From NCBI GenBank assembly GCA_964393895.1, contig CAYMWP010000001.1:112460-176459 (forward strand): a stretch of 64,000 nt of DNA, given 5' to 3'. Of the stretch, positions 43,133 through 50,901 are shown in pieces. This stretch comes from B4-G1 sp964393895. Lineage in GTDB: Bacteria > Chloroflexota > Anaerolineae > B4-G1. The notes beneath the pieces are model-generated. The model did no database searches and had not been told where the DNA came from. It saw only the letters and a program-made list of their open reading frames with translations. Numbering within the stretch: the stretch's first letter is position 1; the number at the start of each line of letters is the position of its first letter. The translations under genes and the position numbers were made by a program.

Positions 43133-44387
43133 ACAGCTCGAGGCCCTCGAGGCCACGAACAGCAGGAAAGAGAAAGAAGCCATCCTCGAGGGGTCGACCG
43201 CACTGCTCCGCGTCCTTCTGATCGCAGCGCTGGACCCCTACAAGCCCTACTACATCCAAGACGTGCGCCTTCCTTCTACCCCCCGTACGACGTTCGCATT
43301 CAACGACGATGAGATGTCCTGGTTCGTGTTCCTCAACTTCTTGGAGAGGCTCAACACGAGAGAGATCACCGGCAACGCCGCCAAGCACTACCTCAACGAG
43401 ATCCTCGGGGACATGCCGTCGGAGATGCGCAAGTGGGCCGCGCGCATCGTACAGAAGAAGCTCAGGTGCGGCGTCGAGGCCAAGACCGTCAACAAGGTCT
43501 TCCCCGACATGGTGCCGGTGTTCGAGGTGATGCTCGCCAACGAGCTCGACTGCGCACGCGACCTCGAGGGCAACATCACCATTCGGGAGAAGATCAACTT
43601 CCCGGTGTGGTGCGACCGCAAGCTCGACGGCATCCGCCTCGTGGCCATTCGCGAAGGGGACAGCGTGAAGATGGTCACACGCGGCGGGCAGACGGTCGAC
43701 ACACTGCCCACGATCGAAGAGGGCGTTCGGTCTCTGCCGAAGGGCGACTACGTGCTTGACGGGGAAGTGATGAAGAACAACTGGAACGAGACGCAGTCGC
43801 TTGTGTTCTCCAAGGTCAACACCGTCAGCGACGCACAAGCCGTCTACCACATCTTCGACAAGATCCCGCTTGAGGTGTGGAAGAGCCAAGGCAAGTCCCT
43901 GTCGTACGCGGAAAGGAGAAACGAGATCGAGCAGCCTCCCTGGTGCGTCTTCAACGTCGTGCCCGTGCCGGGAGGGTATGTGCACGACAACGAGCAGCTG
44001 CTCGAGCAGTTCGCACACTTCGTCAATATGGGCTTCGAAGGTGCGATGATCAAAGATCCGAATGCCCCCTACGAGTTCAAGCGCTCGAACGCCATCCTCA
44101 AGGTCAAACCCAAGAGTACCTGGGAAGGGCAGGTCGTCGGGCACGAGTTCGGCAAAGGCCGGTTGAGCGGGGTGTTCGCTGCCTTCAAGGTGCGCATCGG
44201 TGACGTCGTCACGTCCGTGGGCGGCGGGTTCACCGATCAGCAGCGAAAGGACATCACCGCGGACCTCGAGGACAACCCGAAGTGCTACTGGGGCGCCATC
44301 GCAGAAGTGGAGGCCCAGGAGATGACGGACGATGGTAAGTTGCGGTTCCCCGTCTTCAAGCGCTTCCGCAACCCCGCAGACAAGTAG
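43122..44387 (+). CDS. ATP-dependent DNA ligase
   Basis: 421 residues. Motif I is CDRKLDGIRLVAIREG (catalytic Lys near residue 167, KxDGxR). Motif III is LDGEVM, motif IV GFEGAMIKDP, motif V ILKVKPKS, followed by an OB-fold domain with VGHEFGKGRL and VTSVGGGFTD. The N-terminal 150 residues are a helical DNA-binding domain. It seals nicks during replication and repair, likely helping phage DNA replication. Size is typical of T4/viral-type ligases. Confidence 0.9.
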   Translation: MIVEQLEALEATNSRKEKEAILEGSTALLRVLLIAALDPYKPYYIQDVRLPSTPRTTFAFNDDEMSWFVFLNFLERLNTREITGNAAKHYLNEILGDMPSEMRKWAARIVQKKLRCGVEAKTVNKVFPDMVPVFEVMLANELDCARDLEGNITIREKINFPVWCDRKLDGIRLVAIREGDSVKMVTRGGQTVDTLPTIEEGVRSLPKGDYVLDGEVMKNNWNETQSLVFSKVNTVSDAQAVYHIFDKIPLEVWKSQGKSLSYAERRNEIEQPPWCVFNVVPVPGGYVHDNEQLLEQFAHFVNMGFEGAMIKDPNAPYEFKRSNAILKVKPKSTWEGQVVGHEFGKGRLSGVFAAFKVRIGDVVTSVGGGFTDQQRKDITADLEDNPKCYWGAIAEVEAQEMTDDGKLRFPVFKRFRNPADK

Positions 44388-44400
44388 AAAGGAGACGCGC

Positions 44401-44739
44401 ATGTCCAAGGAACCAGTGGCGGACATCGTCGCCGTCATCAACACAGACGACAGGGACGGTACCCGGTTCATCCCCATCGGGGTGCTCTGGAAGAGCAACA
44501 AGGGCAACCTGAGCGGAGCCATCGACGCAGAGCCCGTCGAGTGGAAGCACGGCGCCTCCCGCAGCGTCGTCATCCGACCCCGGCCAGGGGTAACCATCAA
44601 CATCACCAACGTTCGAGGAGATGATGAAGAAGAAAGACACAAGCAAGTGGCTCAAGAGCAGACTGAAGAAGAAAGACGGGGCGGCCCGCGCAAAGCTGTT
44701 CGGGCACCTCATCGCGCCGTACATCATCGCCGAGGCTAG
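44401..44739 (+). CDS. Unknown 112-residue protein with basic tail
   Basis: Starts at 44401 after AAAGGAGACGC. The first 75 residues are beta-rich (GTRFIPIGVLWKSNKGNLSG, SRSVVIRPRPGVTINITN). The last 38 residues share DNA with the next gene and are Glu/Arg/His-rich. No family recognised. Confidence 0.7.
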   Translation: MSKEPVADIVAVINTDDRDGTRFIPIGVLWKSNKGNLSGAIDAEPVEWKHGASRSVVIRPRPGVTINITNVRGDDEEERHKQVAQEQTEEERRGGPRKAVRAPHRAVHHRRG

Positions 44740-44932
44740 AAACGACCCACCGGCGGTGCCCGAGGGGTACCCGGCGGCCAAAGAGCTCGGCGACATGGAC
44801 TACCACCAGTTGGTTCGGGTGCGGGACGAGATGCTCATCCCGTTCATGGAAGCGCACCCGAGCCTGCGCATCTACCACGCCGAGTCGATGGACCGTGTGT
44901 TCGAGTACTTGGAGAAAGAAGGAAGCAAATGA
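44621..44932 (+). CDS. Small helical protein, unknown
   Basis: 103 residues, ATGATG start after GAGGAG inside the upstream gene (119-base overlap). A basic N-terminus (MKKKDTSKWLKSRLKKKDG) is followed by helices. No motif. Confidence 0.7.
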   Translation: MMKKKDTSKWLKSRLKKKDGAARAKLFGHLIAPYIIAEARNDPPAVPEGYPAAKELGDMDYHQLVRVRDEMLIPFMEAHPSLRIYHAESMDRVFEYLEKEGSK

Positions 44933-45303
44933 AGTTGACGATCCGCGACTGCGGGTATGATTGGTACGTCGTCGAACGAGCGGAACACGAAGGGAAAAGC
45001 TGGTTCGAAGCTGACTCTCTGTGCCCTGGAACGGCCAGCTTTCAGCATTCTGGCCGGATCAGTGACGCCGAAGTTGAAGGAACGGCTTCCGAGATGTTGG
45101 CCATCGCAGAAGCTATCGAGGAGCGCGGCAGCGTGTCGTTCCGACGGTGCGCCGTGCGCGTCGAGGGCAACGTCGCCCTGTTCAGCTCACCTCGCAACAG
45201 TCAACGTGAAGGCATCTGCCCACTCGAGGACGCCGACGAGCTCGTCAAAGAGATTCGAAGGGTCTGCCGGAAACCGGAACTGACGGAGAGGAACGATGGC
45301 TGA
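44929..45303 (+). CDS. Unknown 124-residue protein
   Basis: A beta/alpha pattern (MKLTIRDCGYDWYVVERAEH; FRRCAVRVEGNVALFSSPRN). Four Cys, not in CxxC pairs. ATGA overlap with the upstream gene, and 8-base overlap with the downstream one. Unrecognised. Confidence 0.7.
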   Translation: MKLTIRDCGYDWYVVERAEHEGKSWFEADSLCPGTASFQHSGRISDAEVEGTASEMLAIAEAIEERGSVSFRRCAVRVEGNVALFSSPRNSQREGICPLEDADELVKEIRRVCRKPELTERNDG

Positions 45304-45547
45304 TACCGTCAAGACGAACGACGCGTACCTCGAGCCGTTCAAAGAGCCGCTCGAAGCCCTGCTCTCGGCCGCTCGGGACGGGCATCTTGCTCTTGTTCAC
45401 TGCACGAGGGTGACCGGGGGTGACATCCCTGTCATGTGCAGCGTCACAAAAGATGGCAAAGAGTACGTTTTCAGGCCCCTGGGCGTACTTTTGGACGAGG
45501 AAAGTCTGGCAGACATTCTTCCTCCAAACAGCGCCTTGAAAAAGTAA
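45296..45547 (+). CDS. Small conserved-looking phage protein
   Basis: 83 residues with LALVHCTRVTGGDIPVMCSV and DGKEYVFRPLGVLL, a pattern I recall from short uncharacterised proteins in many phages. The fold appears beta-rich. Last gene before a promoter region at 45.58 kb. Function unknown. Confidence 0.75.
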   Translation: MADTVKTNDAYLEPFKEPLEALLSAARDGHLALVHCTRVTGGDIPVMCSVTKDGKEYVFRPLGVLLDEESLADILPPNSALKK

Positions 45548-45579
45548 CGAATCCCCTCGTTTTTCCCCTTGACGGGGTC

Positions 45580-45607
45580 TTGTACTCACGTCAACTACTC
45601 GTATACT
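45580..45607 (+). promoter_or_regulatory. Candidate sigma-70-like promoter
   Basis: TTGTAC (45580-45585), 16 bases, TATACT (45602-45607). The -10 is close to consensus, the -35 weak. An alternative TTGACG at 45569 is 27 bases away, too far. It precedes the 50-codon gene at 45644. Confidence 0.45.
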
Positions 45608-45643
45608 AGAAGTAGAAAGTAGGCCCCAACCCGGAGGTGGGCC

Positions 45644-45796
45644 ATGATGCAACAGATCGTACGCAAGCAGTTGGCCGAGGTTGAAAAGGCGCTCGTTACC
45701 GCGAGTGGCCAAGAGCTCCTGATGCTCCTCGAGCGTCAGTCCGAGTTGCAGAAGCGGCTCGAAGAGCGCAGCCGGAACTACAAGACGGCCGCATGA
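45644..45796 (+). CDS. Small 50-residue helical protein
   Basis: ATG at 45644 (or 45647) after CCGGAGGTGGGCC. The product begins MMQQIVRKQLAEVEKALVTA, is one amphipathic helix with Leu/Glu/Arg repeats, and ends RSRNYKTAA. It has its own promoter and terminator candidates, so it may be a separate transcript. Unrecognised. Confidence 0.65.
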   Translation: MMQQIVRKQLAEVEKALVTASGQELLMLLERQSELQKRLEERSRNYKTAA

Positions 45797-45831
45797 CCTC
45801 GTAGACTGAAAACCCCGAACGAAAGACCGAG

Positions 45832-45855
45832 GGCGCCTCGCAAGGGCGCCTTTTG
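45832..45855 (+). terminator. Rho-independent terminator
   Basis: GGCGCC at 45832-45837 and again at 45845-45850, able to pair with each other across a 7-base loop, then TTTT. It closes the short transcription unit of the 50-residue protein. Confidence 0.6.
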
Positions 45856-45871
45856 TCGTTTGTGGAGGAAG

Positions 45872-46168
45872 ATGAGCAGAAAGAAAGAGAATGTAGCTCC
45901 GCCCGAAGTGTTCGTCCTGTGGGGAACAGAAGTGTGGCTGGCCCCTGACATGAAGGGCAAGAACAGGGCCTTCCGCGGCTACTGCTACAGCCGCGACACC
46001 CCGGGGGCGGAATGGAGAGAGGCTGTGGACGCGCTTCTCACAGAAACGAGCTCCCCCGTCGAGCGTGTCGAAGTCCACCAAGCCATCGTCATCGTCATCT
46101 ACAAGTCCTCGGCGCGCCGGGAGTGCGACGTGGCCATGGTGCTAGAGCATGCCTCCCAAAGAGGATGA
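45872..46168 (+). CDS. Unknown 98-residue protein
   Basis: Starts at 45872 after GTGGAGGAAG. Beta/alpha composition with VLWGTEVWLAPDMKGKNRAF. The C-terminal VERVEVHQAIVIVIYKSSAR closely resembles the C-terminal VDRIEVHLDRVIVVYRH of the MazG-like protein two genes on, so the two may share a small domain. Unknown role. Confidence 0.7.
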   Translation: MSRKKENVAPPEVFVLWGTEVWLAPDMKGKNRAFRGYCYSRDTPGAEWREAVDALLTETSSPVERVEVHQAIVIVIYKSSARRECDVAMVLEHASQRG

Positions 46169-46589
46169 CGTCGTTGGGCCGGGCTGGGCGGTGATGCACA
46201 ACCGCCGACCGTACTTCCCAAGGACGTTCCACAACAAGGTAGATGCCGAGCTCGCCTTGTTCGAGCTGCTGGACATCTACCCGCCTGGCAACGAGTGGCA
46301 CAAGAAGCTGTACGTCGGGTGGTACGGCGGAACGAAGGCCCCCGTCAGGTTCAAGCCTCCGTACGGCTATCGGTACCGAGAAAGCAACCACGGAACCATG
46401 CTCGTCAGCCACCCGTACGAGCAGAACATCATCGTTCTCATCAAAAGGATGCTTGGGCACTACTCGCTCAAGGAGATCGCGAGGAAGCTCAACGACGCCG
46501 ACTACACGAACAGAAAGAGGGAGAAGTTCAAGAGCGACTACATCCAGGCCATCTTGGACGACCTTCCAACGGAAAGGAGACAGAAGTGA
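46149..46589 (+). CDS. Stand-alone recombinase DNA-binding domain, no catalytic domain
   Basis: 146 residues. Residues 55-140 match the Recombinase domain of large serine recombinases: PPYGYRYRESNHG, VSHPYEQNIIVLIKRMLG, YSLKEIARKLNDADYTNR, and DYIQAILDD. In such enzymes this domain follows a 140-residue resolvase domain with the catalytic Ser; here that part is absent and the preceding 50 residues are different. It may bind DNA as a regulator, or be a remnant or trans-acting partner. It overlaps the next gene by 4 bases. Confidence 0.7.
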   Translation: MPPKEDDVVGPGWAVMHNRRPYFPRTFHNKVDAELALFELLDIYPPGNEWHKKLYVGWYGGTKAPVRFKPPYGYRYRESNHGTMLVSHPYEQNIIVLIKRMLGHYSLKEIARKLNDADYTNRKREKFKSDYIQAILDDLPTERRQK

Positions 46590-47320
46590 ACATCAGGCAG
46601 CAAGTACGCGAGTTCATGAAGAAGGCTGATCAGCCCTGCTACGACAGCCCCCGCAAGCCTACCAAGGACGAGATCATCCTGCGCCTGCGCCTCATCTGCG
46701 AAGAGTGCACGGAGCTGCTGGACGCCTGCTACATGGGCGGGGCGCCGCACCTCGTGACGAACGTGCGCGACTCCGTCGAGGAGCTGCTCGAAGAGGCGCC
46801 CGACGACGAATGGGACGTCTGCCTCGTGGCCGACGCGCTGGCGGACATCGACTACGTCGTAGAAGGCGCCAGGCAGACGTTCGGCATCCACGGCCCGCGC
46901 ATCGCCGCCGAGGTCCATCGGGCCAACATGGCCAAGTTCGGCCCCGGCGCCACCAAGCGCGAGGATGGCAAGTGGCTCAAGCCGCCGAACTGGCAACCGC
47001 CGCAGATCCAGGAGGTGCTCGACCACCAGAACGAGTTCCAGCCAGTCACCCGCGACCCTCGAGTGGTCTCCTACGTGGCCTCCATCAAGGGCTTCCAGGT
47101 CATCGTGCCTGGGGACGTCGCCACGACCCTCCAAAACCCGAACTCGTGGATGCTGAACAACGAACCTCTGCCCCCCAATTCCAAACACTACGAGCTCGTG
47201 TTGTCCATCATCGACTCCGTCGTGGCTCCGGTCGACCGCATTGAGGTACATCTGGACCGAGTCATCGTGGTCTATAGGCATCTTCGCCGCCCGGTCCACA
47301 GCGACGTCTACGAGGTATGA
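46586..47320 (+). CDS. MazG-like nucleotide pyrophosphohydrolase
   Basis: 244 residues from GTG at 46586 after AAAGGAGACAG. The N-terminal 130 residues follow the MazG/HisE-like phage pattern: LRLICEECTELLDACY (EExxE metal site), VADALADIDYVVEGA, FGIHGPRIAAEVHRANMAKF, and KWLKPPNWQPPQI. These enzymes hydrolyse NTPs or dNTPs to monophosphates and can lower alarmone or damaged-nucleotide pools. The C-terminal 100 residues are a separate domain sharing a VDRIEVH motif with the protein at 45872. Confidence 0.8.
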   Translation: MNIRQQVREFMKKADQPCYDSPRKPTKDEIILRLRLICEECTELLDACYMGGAPHLVTNVRDSVEELLEEAPDDEWDVCLVADALADIDYVVEGARQTFGIHGPRIAAEVHRANMAKFGPGATKREDGKWLKPPNWQPPQIQEVLDHQNEFQPVTRDPRVVSYVASIKGFQVIVPGDVATTLQNPNSWMLNNEPLPPNSKHYELVLSIIDSVVAPVDRIEVHLDRVIVVYRHLRRPVHSDVYEV

Positions 47321-47850
47321 GGCCCAAGGACATGCCCGGTCCCGAGCGGTTTGAGCACGGGACGCGGGCGCGCTACGTCACGGGGTGTCGCTGTGAGCCG
47401 TGCAGCGAGGCCAATCGTTCCTACGCGCGCATGAGGCAGAAGTACAACCGTGGCGGGGACTGGAATGGCCTCGTGCCGGCCGACAAGGCCCGGGCGCACA
47501 TGCTCAAACTCTCGAAGAAGGGCATCGGCCGACGGACCATCCAGGACATCTCCGGAGTCGGTGACACCACACTTCGACGCATCCGCAACGGCACGAAGAA
47601 GCAGATTCGCAAGAAGACCGAAGAGGCCATTCTCGCCGTGACTGCGGACGTTCCCAACGAAGTGACCATCATGGGCTCCACCAGGGCCCTGCGAAAGCTC
47701 GAACTGCTCAAAAACGAGGGTTACACCGAGGCTTTCCTCGCAGAGAAGCTCGGGTACAAGACCTCAAGACTGCAGTTCAAACGCGGAAGACCCATGATCG
47801 CCCGCAACATCCATCGAATCTACAAGCTCTATGAGGAGCTGACCACATGA
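47317..47850 (+). CDS. Two-HTH DNA-binding protein with GCRC motif
   Basis: 177 residues. The N-terminus has EHGTRARYVTGCRCEPCSEA, a Cys-rich motif common in small actinobacterial phage proteins. Two helix-turn-helix-like units follow, LSKKGIGRRTIQDISGVGDT (about 65-84) and YTEAFLAEKLGYKTSRLQF (near 135-155). It probably binds DNA as a regulator. ATGA overlaps at both ends. Confidence 0.75.
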   Translation: MRPKDMPGPERFEHGTRARYVTGCRCEPCSEANRSYARMRQKYNRGGDWNGLVPADKARAHMLKLSKKGIGRRTIQDISGVGDTTLRRIRNGTKKQIRKKTEEAILAVTADVPNEVTIMGSTRALRKLELLKNEGYTEAFLAEKLGYKTSRLQFKRGRPMIARNIHRIYKLYEELTT

Positions 47851-48158
47851 AAAGCCTCGAGGAGATTGGAGCTGTGAGCCCGAGATACGTGCGCTGCTAC
47901 GACAATGGCGGCACCACTGCTGACAGGTACACGGTAGTCTTCACGCGAAAGCGTGTGGGCGGCCAGTTCATGTACTTGGGAATGTCACCATACCCAACCC
48001 ATCCACAAGGCATCGGCATGCACGGGTTCAGTGACGTGCAGATCGACAGACCAAGATACAGGCATCTGGGCAAGAAGATACGGTTCGAGGATCTGCCGGA
48101 GACCTGCCAACAGGTAGTCAGAAACGACTACGACTGCCTGTGGCCTCGCCACAGGTAA
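47847..48158 (+). CDS. Conserved phage protein of unknown function
   Basis: 103 residues. YVRCYDNGGTTADRYTVVFT, then MGMHGFSD-type and HLGKKIRFEDLPETCQQVV segments match a short family I recall from many phages and bacteria. Beta-rich. It closes the long plus-strand run before the terminator at 48163. Confidence 0.8.
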   Translation: MKSLEEIGAVSPRYVRCYDNGGTTADRYTVVFTRKRVGGQFMYLGMSPYPTHPQGIGMHGFSDVQIDRPRYRHLGKKIRFEDLPETCQQVVRNDYDCLWPRHR

Positions 48159-48162
48159 GCGC

Positions 48163-48186
48163 GGGCGGCCCCGGCCGCCCTTTCTC
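48163..48186 (+). terminator. Rho-independent terminator of the 41.9-48.2 kb run
   Basis: GGGCGGCC (48163-48170) pairs perfectly with GGCCGCCC (48173-48180), followed by TTTCTC. It separates the plus run from the convergent transglycosylase gene ending at 48193. Confidence 0.75.
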
Positions 48187-48192
48187 TAACTC

Positions 48193-49065
48193 CTAGTTTG
48201 AAGCGGTTTTCTCCGGAACGGGGGTCTGCGGGGCGGCGCCAGGGGAGGGCTTGTAGCTCTTCATCCGGTGATAGGTGCTGGCGCGCTTGGCGGCGAAGTC
48301 GTCGTGGATGCCGAAGCTCGAGCAGCGGTTGCCCGTGCCGTACATCGCCCACATCTTGTAGGCCCATCCGCCGCCCTGTCGACCGACGCAGGCCCCTCGG
48401 GCCCGAGCGAGTGCGCGCAGCGCGACGTCGAAGCACCGATCGAGTTCTTGTGGGGAGTCGCCGAGCATCCGCTGCGCCCACTTCTCGTCCCACTCGGCCC
48501 GCTCCTTGCCGAGCGGCAGCTTGTCGTAGGTGTCGAGCTCATCCTGGGGTATCCACGAGGCGAACTGACGGATCTGGTTGGGCATGATCTGGGCGAGGCA
48601 CGTCTCCCCCATGGCGCCGCGGCCCATCGGGGCGTGCCCGAACATGATGTCCTCCCGCAGGCCGCTCTCCCACAAGGCTGTTGTGGCCGCGACGCGCGCC
48701 AGGCTTTCGGGCCCCTCGGGCCAGCCGCTGGGCGTGCAGTCCTCCCTCACGGTTCCCCATTCATCCCGGCACCTGGCATGCCAGAACGACACCCTGGCGA
48801 TCGACTCGGCGATCTTGTGGTACCGCTCCTTGGCCTTCGCGCTGCTCTCAGGAAGGACCCAAGCCTCCCGGGCCGGAGACCAGCGCGGCGGCGCACACCT
48901 CCAAGCCTTGACCTCGCATTGAGGCGTGAGCGCGCACGCCGGCGAGCCCTGGTTCGTCCCACAGCCCTGAGCGATCTCGAAGCTGTACGGACTGTTGCCT
49001 GCGTACTTCTCGCCACCGAAAGCCAGAAGAAGAGTGAAGATCATCTCAGCGAACTTGCTCAACAT
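48193..49065 (-). CDS. Lytic transglycosylase-like cell wall hydrolase
   Basis: 290 residues. The N-terminus (MLSKFAEMIFTLLLAFGGEK) is a short hydrophobic segment, possibly a signal anchor. The soluble transglycosylase core lies at 130-280: TALWESGLREDI with the expected catalytic Glu, GETCLAQIMP in the GxxQ position, and WAYKMWAMYGTGNRC at the closing helix. Many Cys may form disulfides. It cleaves glycan strands, serving entry or lysis. A separate promoter and terminator-like leader precede it. Confidence 0.75.
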   Translation of the reverse strand: MLSKFAEMIFTLLLAFGGEKYAGNSPYSFEIAQGCGTNQGSPACALTPQCEVKAWRCAPPRWSPAREAWVLPESSAKAKERYHKIAESIARVSFWHARCRDEWGTVREDCTPSGWPEGPESLARVAATTALWESGLREDIMFGHAPMGRGAMGETCLAQIMPNQIRQFASWIPQDELDTYDKLPLGKERAEWDEKWAQRMLGDSPQELDRCFDVALRALARARGACVGRQGGGWAYKMWAMYGTGNRCSSFGIHDDFAAKRASTYHRMKSYKPSPGAAPQTPVPEKTASN

Positions 49066-49080
49066 GGTGCTCTCCTACGC

Positions 49081-49104
49081 AAAAAGCCTTCCTGAGAAGG
49101 CCTT
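49081..49104 (-). terminator. Terminator-like leader hairpin before the transglycosylase gene
   Basis: On the minus strand GCCTTC-TCAG-GAAGGC (49101-49086), with three further flanking pairs, is followed by TTTTT, ending only 2-3 bases before the GTAGGAGAG ribosome site. It can end transcription between the promoter at 49126-49154 and the gene, so it may be an attenuator. Confidence 0.6.
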
Positions 49105-49125
49105 CGGTACGGTTGGATTGAGCGC

Positions 49126-49154
49126 AGCGTAGGTCGTCTTGCCCGTCCGGTCAA
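49126..49154 (-). promoter_or_regulatory. Candidate promoter for the transglycosylase gene
   Basis: On the minus strand TTGACC (49154-49149), 17 bases, TACGCT (49131-49126). A matching TTGACC-N16-TACTCT precedes the tRNA region at 59626-59653, so the pair may share a sigma factor. Confidence 0.45.
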
Positions 49155-49174
49155 CCTCTGTTCTGTTTCTGCGC

Positions 49175-49207
49175 AAAAAGAAGAAGACTGGGGGCATAAG
49201 AGCAGCG
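49175..49207 (+). promoter_or_regulatory. Candidate phage promoter element, copy 2
   Basis: AAAAAG, 9 bases, GGGGGCATAAGAGCAGCG at 49190-49207, identical to the block at 1590-1607. It stands before the plus-strand gene at 49240. Confidence 0.5.
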
Positions 49208-49239
49208 CTCTCAGCCCCTACCTCACGAAAGGAGGAACC

Positions 49240-49494
49240 ATGCTCAACCTGTCCGTGTATCCGAGGAATCACCTTCGGATGGCGTACAACGCTGCCCGCA
49301 AGGACAGCCGTCCGATGTACTATTGCCCGCGATGCGGACGGCTGTTGAGGAACGACGTCGACAGGCACTACGCCATCGGCAAGCACCTGTGCGAGGGCGT
49401 TCCGCGGGCCCTTTCGCACGAGGAATCGGAGAAGGTACGTGAGTACCTCAACATCCCAATCAGCAAGATGAACCTCGCAACGAAGAATGAGTAA
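49240..49494 (+). CDS. Small zinc-binding protein
   Basis: 84 residues after GAAAGGAGGAACC. CPRCGRLL near residue 29, then HYAIGKHLC, forms a C2HC-type finger. Helical C-terminus (SEKVREYLNIPISKMNLA). It may bind nucleic acid. First gene downstream of the copy 2 promoter element. Confidence 0.75.
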   Translation: MLNLSVYPRNHLRMAYNAARKDSRPMYYCPRCGRLLRNDVDRHYAIGKHLCEGVPRALSHEESEKVREYLNIPISKMNLATKNE

Positions 49495-49795
49495 GCTCGT
49501 TCACAAGAGGGCGCGAACCACCCGCGAGCTCGAGGCAGGCGGCGGGAGGTGCTACGTGGTGAACAGGACCGTGGTCGTGCACATGCCGGAGTGCCGACCG
49601 GGCCGCCCTCTCTGCAAGTGGATGAGGACCGTGCAGTTCGACAAGTACGGAGTCTGCGGCTGTGATGCTTACCCTTTCCCGCACCGCCACGGCAGCGGCC
49701 GATGCGGTAGCGGATTGCCACCATGGCCCCTCGAGCTCGATGACTACCTCCGGGACCTGCCTGTGGTAGACGGTGACGAGGAGCCGCCCTTTTGA
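49487..49795 (+). CDS. Cysteine-rich small protein, stop codon at the edge of the repeat array
   Basis: 102 residues. Pattern: RCYVVNRTVVVHMPECRPG, PLCKWM, GVCGCDAYPFPHRHGSGRCG, giving six Cys and several His. It may be a zinc or disulfide protein. Its TGA at 49793 is the first TGAC anchor of the downstream repeat array. Unrecognised. Confidence 0.7.
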   Translation: MSKLVHKRARTTRELEAGGGRCYVVNRTVVVHMPECRPGRPLCKWMRTVQFDKYGVCGCDAYPFPHRHGSGRCGSGLPPWPLELDDYLRDLPVVDGDEEPPF

Positions 49796-50855
49796 CATGC
49801 CTCGCTGCGGCGCACCGACCCTACCGACACTCCGAACCCGCCCACTCCTCTCCAGTCCATCCGACGGGCCACTCCCGGTCCACCCGTCCGACACTCCGTA
49901 TCGAACTAGGGGACTGACCACGCCAAACCGTCTGACACTCCGGACCCGCACATGCCAGCCCAGGCGACTCACCAAACCCTTCCGACCCGTCCCAGCCGAC
50001 AGGCCCCACCACTCCCGATCCTTCGACTGGCCAGGGCTGAACCATCCGATCCGACCCGCACCACGCCACGCGACTGACCACCATCGATCCGTTCCCAGCC
50101 TTCCCATGCGACAAACCGTACCTTGCTTGGCCATTCGACGTTCCGTGCTAAAGTCGTACCGGCCCGCTCGACAACCCATGCCTCACCAGTTCGTGTCTTA
50201 CGACTCACGCGACGAGCTGTGCCCCACTCATCCGGCCCATCCGACGTACCTTACCTCGCCGGACCAGTCGACATGCCTTCCCAGTTCAGGTTCATGCGAC
50301 GGCCCAAACCGGTCCCGACCAGACACGATCGACAATCCGTTCCTCAACGAATCACTCCGGTCGACGAACCGAACCACGCCCAGCTTTGCGACGAACCGAT
50401 GCACGCCCCATCGCAGGACATGCCAAGGCAGACCAGGACACACGACGGGCCATGCCTTACCGGACTCTTCGACGTGCCTGATTCATCCGAACTGGTCGAC
50501 TATTCACCCCAATCCCGCCAAGCCCACATCATGCCGTACGACATACCGCGCCATTCCTTCTCGTCCGACGAGCCTGGTCGGGCCGTCCCTATCGATCAGC
50601 CAAGTCATGCCCACTCGGTCGACGCACTGCGCCGGACCTTCTCGTGCCCGCCGACGTGCCTTCTCGCACCTCACCTTGCCGCCCGACGAACCGTGCCCGC
50701 TCCATCCCACCCGTGCGACATGCCTCACCACTTCTGACCAAACCAATCGACCTACCCGCCTGAACCGGTGCCAGTGACTTGCCACACCTCCCCTTGCCGA
50801 TCGACGCGCCTGGTCACGGCAACCCTGGCGACAGGCCTAGCCTGTCCAAGCAGCT
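49793..50855 (+). repeat. Degenerate 27/32-bp repeat array with CGAC anchors and 5-bp CC phasing (non-coding)
   Basis: About 1.06 kb of C-rich plus strand without a plausible gene. Anchors CGAC (some TGAC, GGAC, CGAT) recur at 27 bp (for example 50362, 50389, 50416, 50443, 50470, 50497 and 50775, 50802, 50829) or at 32 bp (50620, 50652, 50684, 50716, 50748), with wider gaps of 37 or 42. Inside units CC often falls at positions 8-9, 13-14, 18-19 and 23-24, so lengths follow 27 + 5k. Only the skeleton is conserved. Frames are open on both strands because stop codons are rare, but 32- and 37-bp steps break any reading frame. Confidence 0.8.
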
Positions 50856-50901
50856 TCCTTACTTCTTCCTTGAACCAATCACTACCTGAAGGAGATAGAA
50901 G

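Noticed and set aside
49773..50777. A 334-residue plus-strand ORF across the repeat array, and shorter ORFs in other frames and on the minus strand
   Set aside because: The repeat steps of 27, 32, 37 and 42 bases do not keep one frame, no ribosome site precedes the start, and the product is Pro/Thr/Arg/Ser-rich as expected of C-rich DNA lacking stops.
49793..50855. CRISPR array
   Set aside because: There is no constant repeat; only a degenerate skeleton recurs and no cas genes are present.
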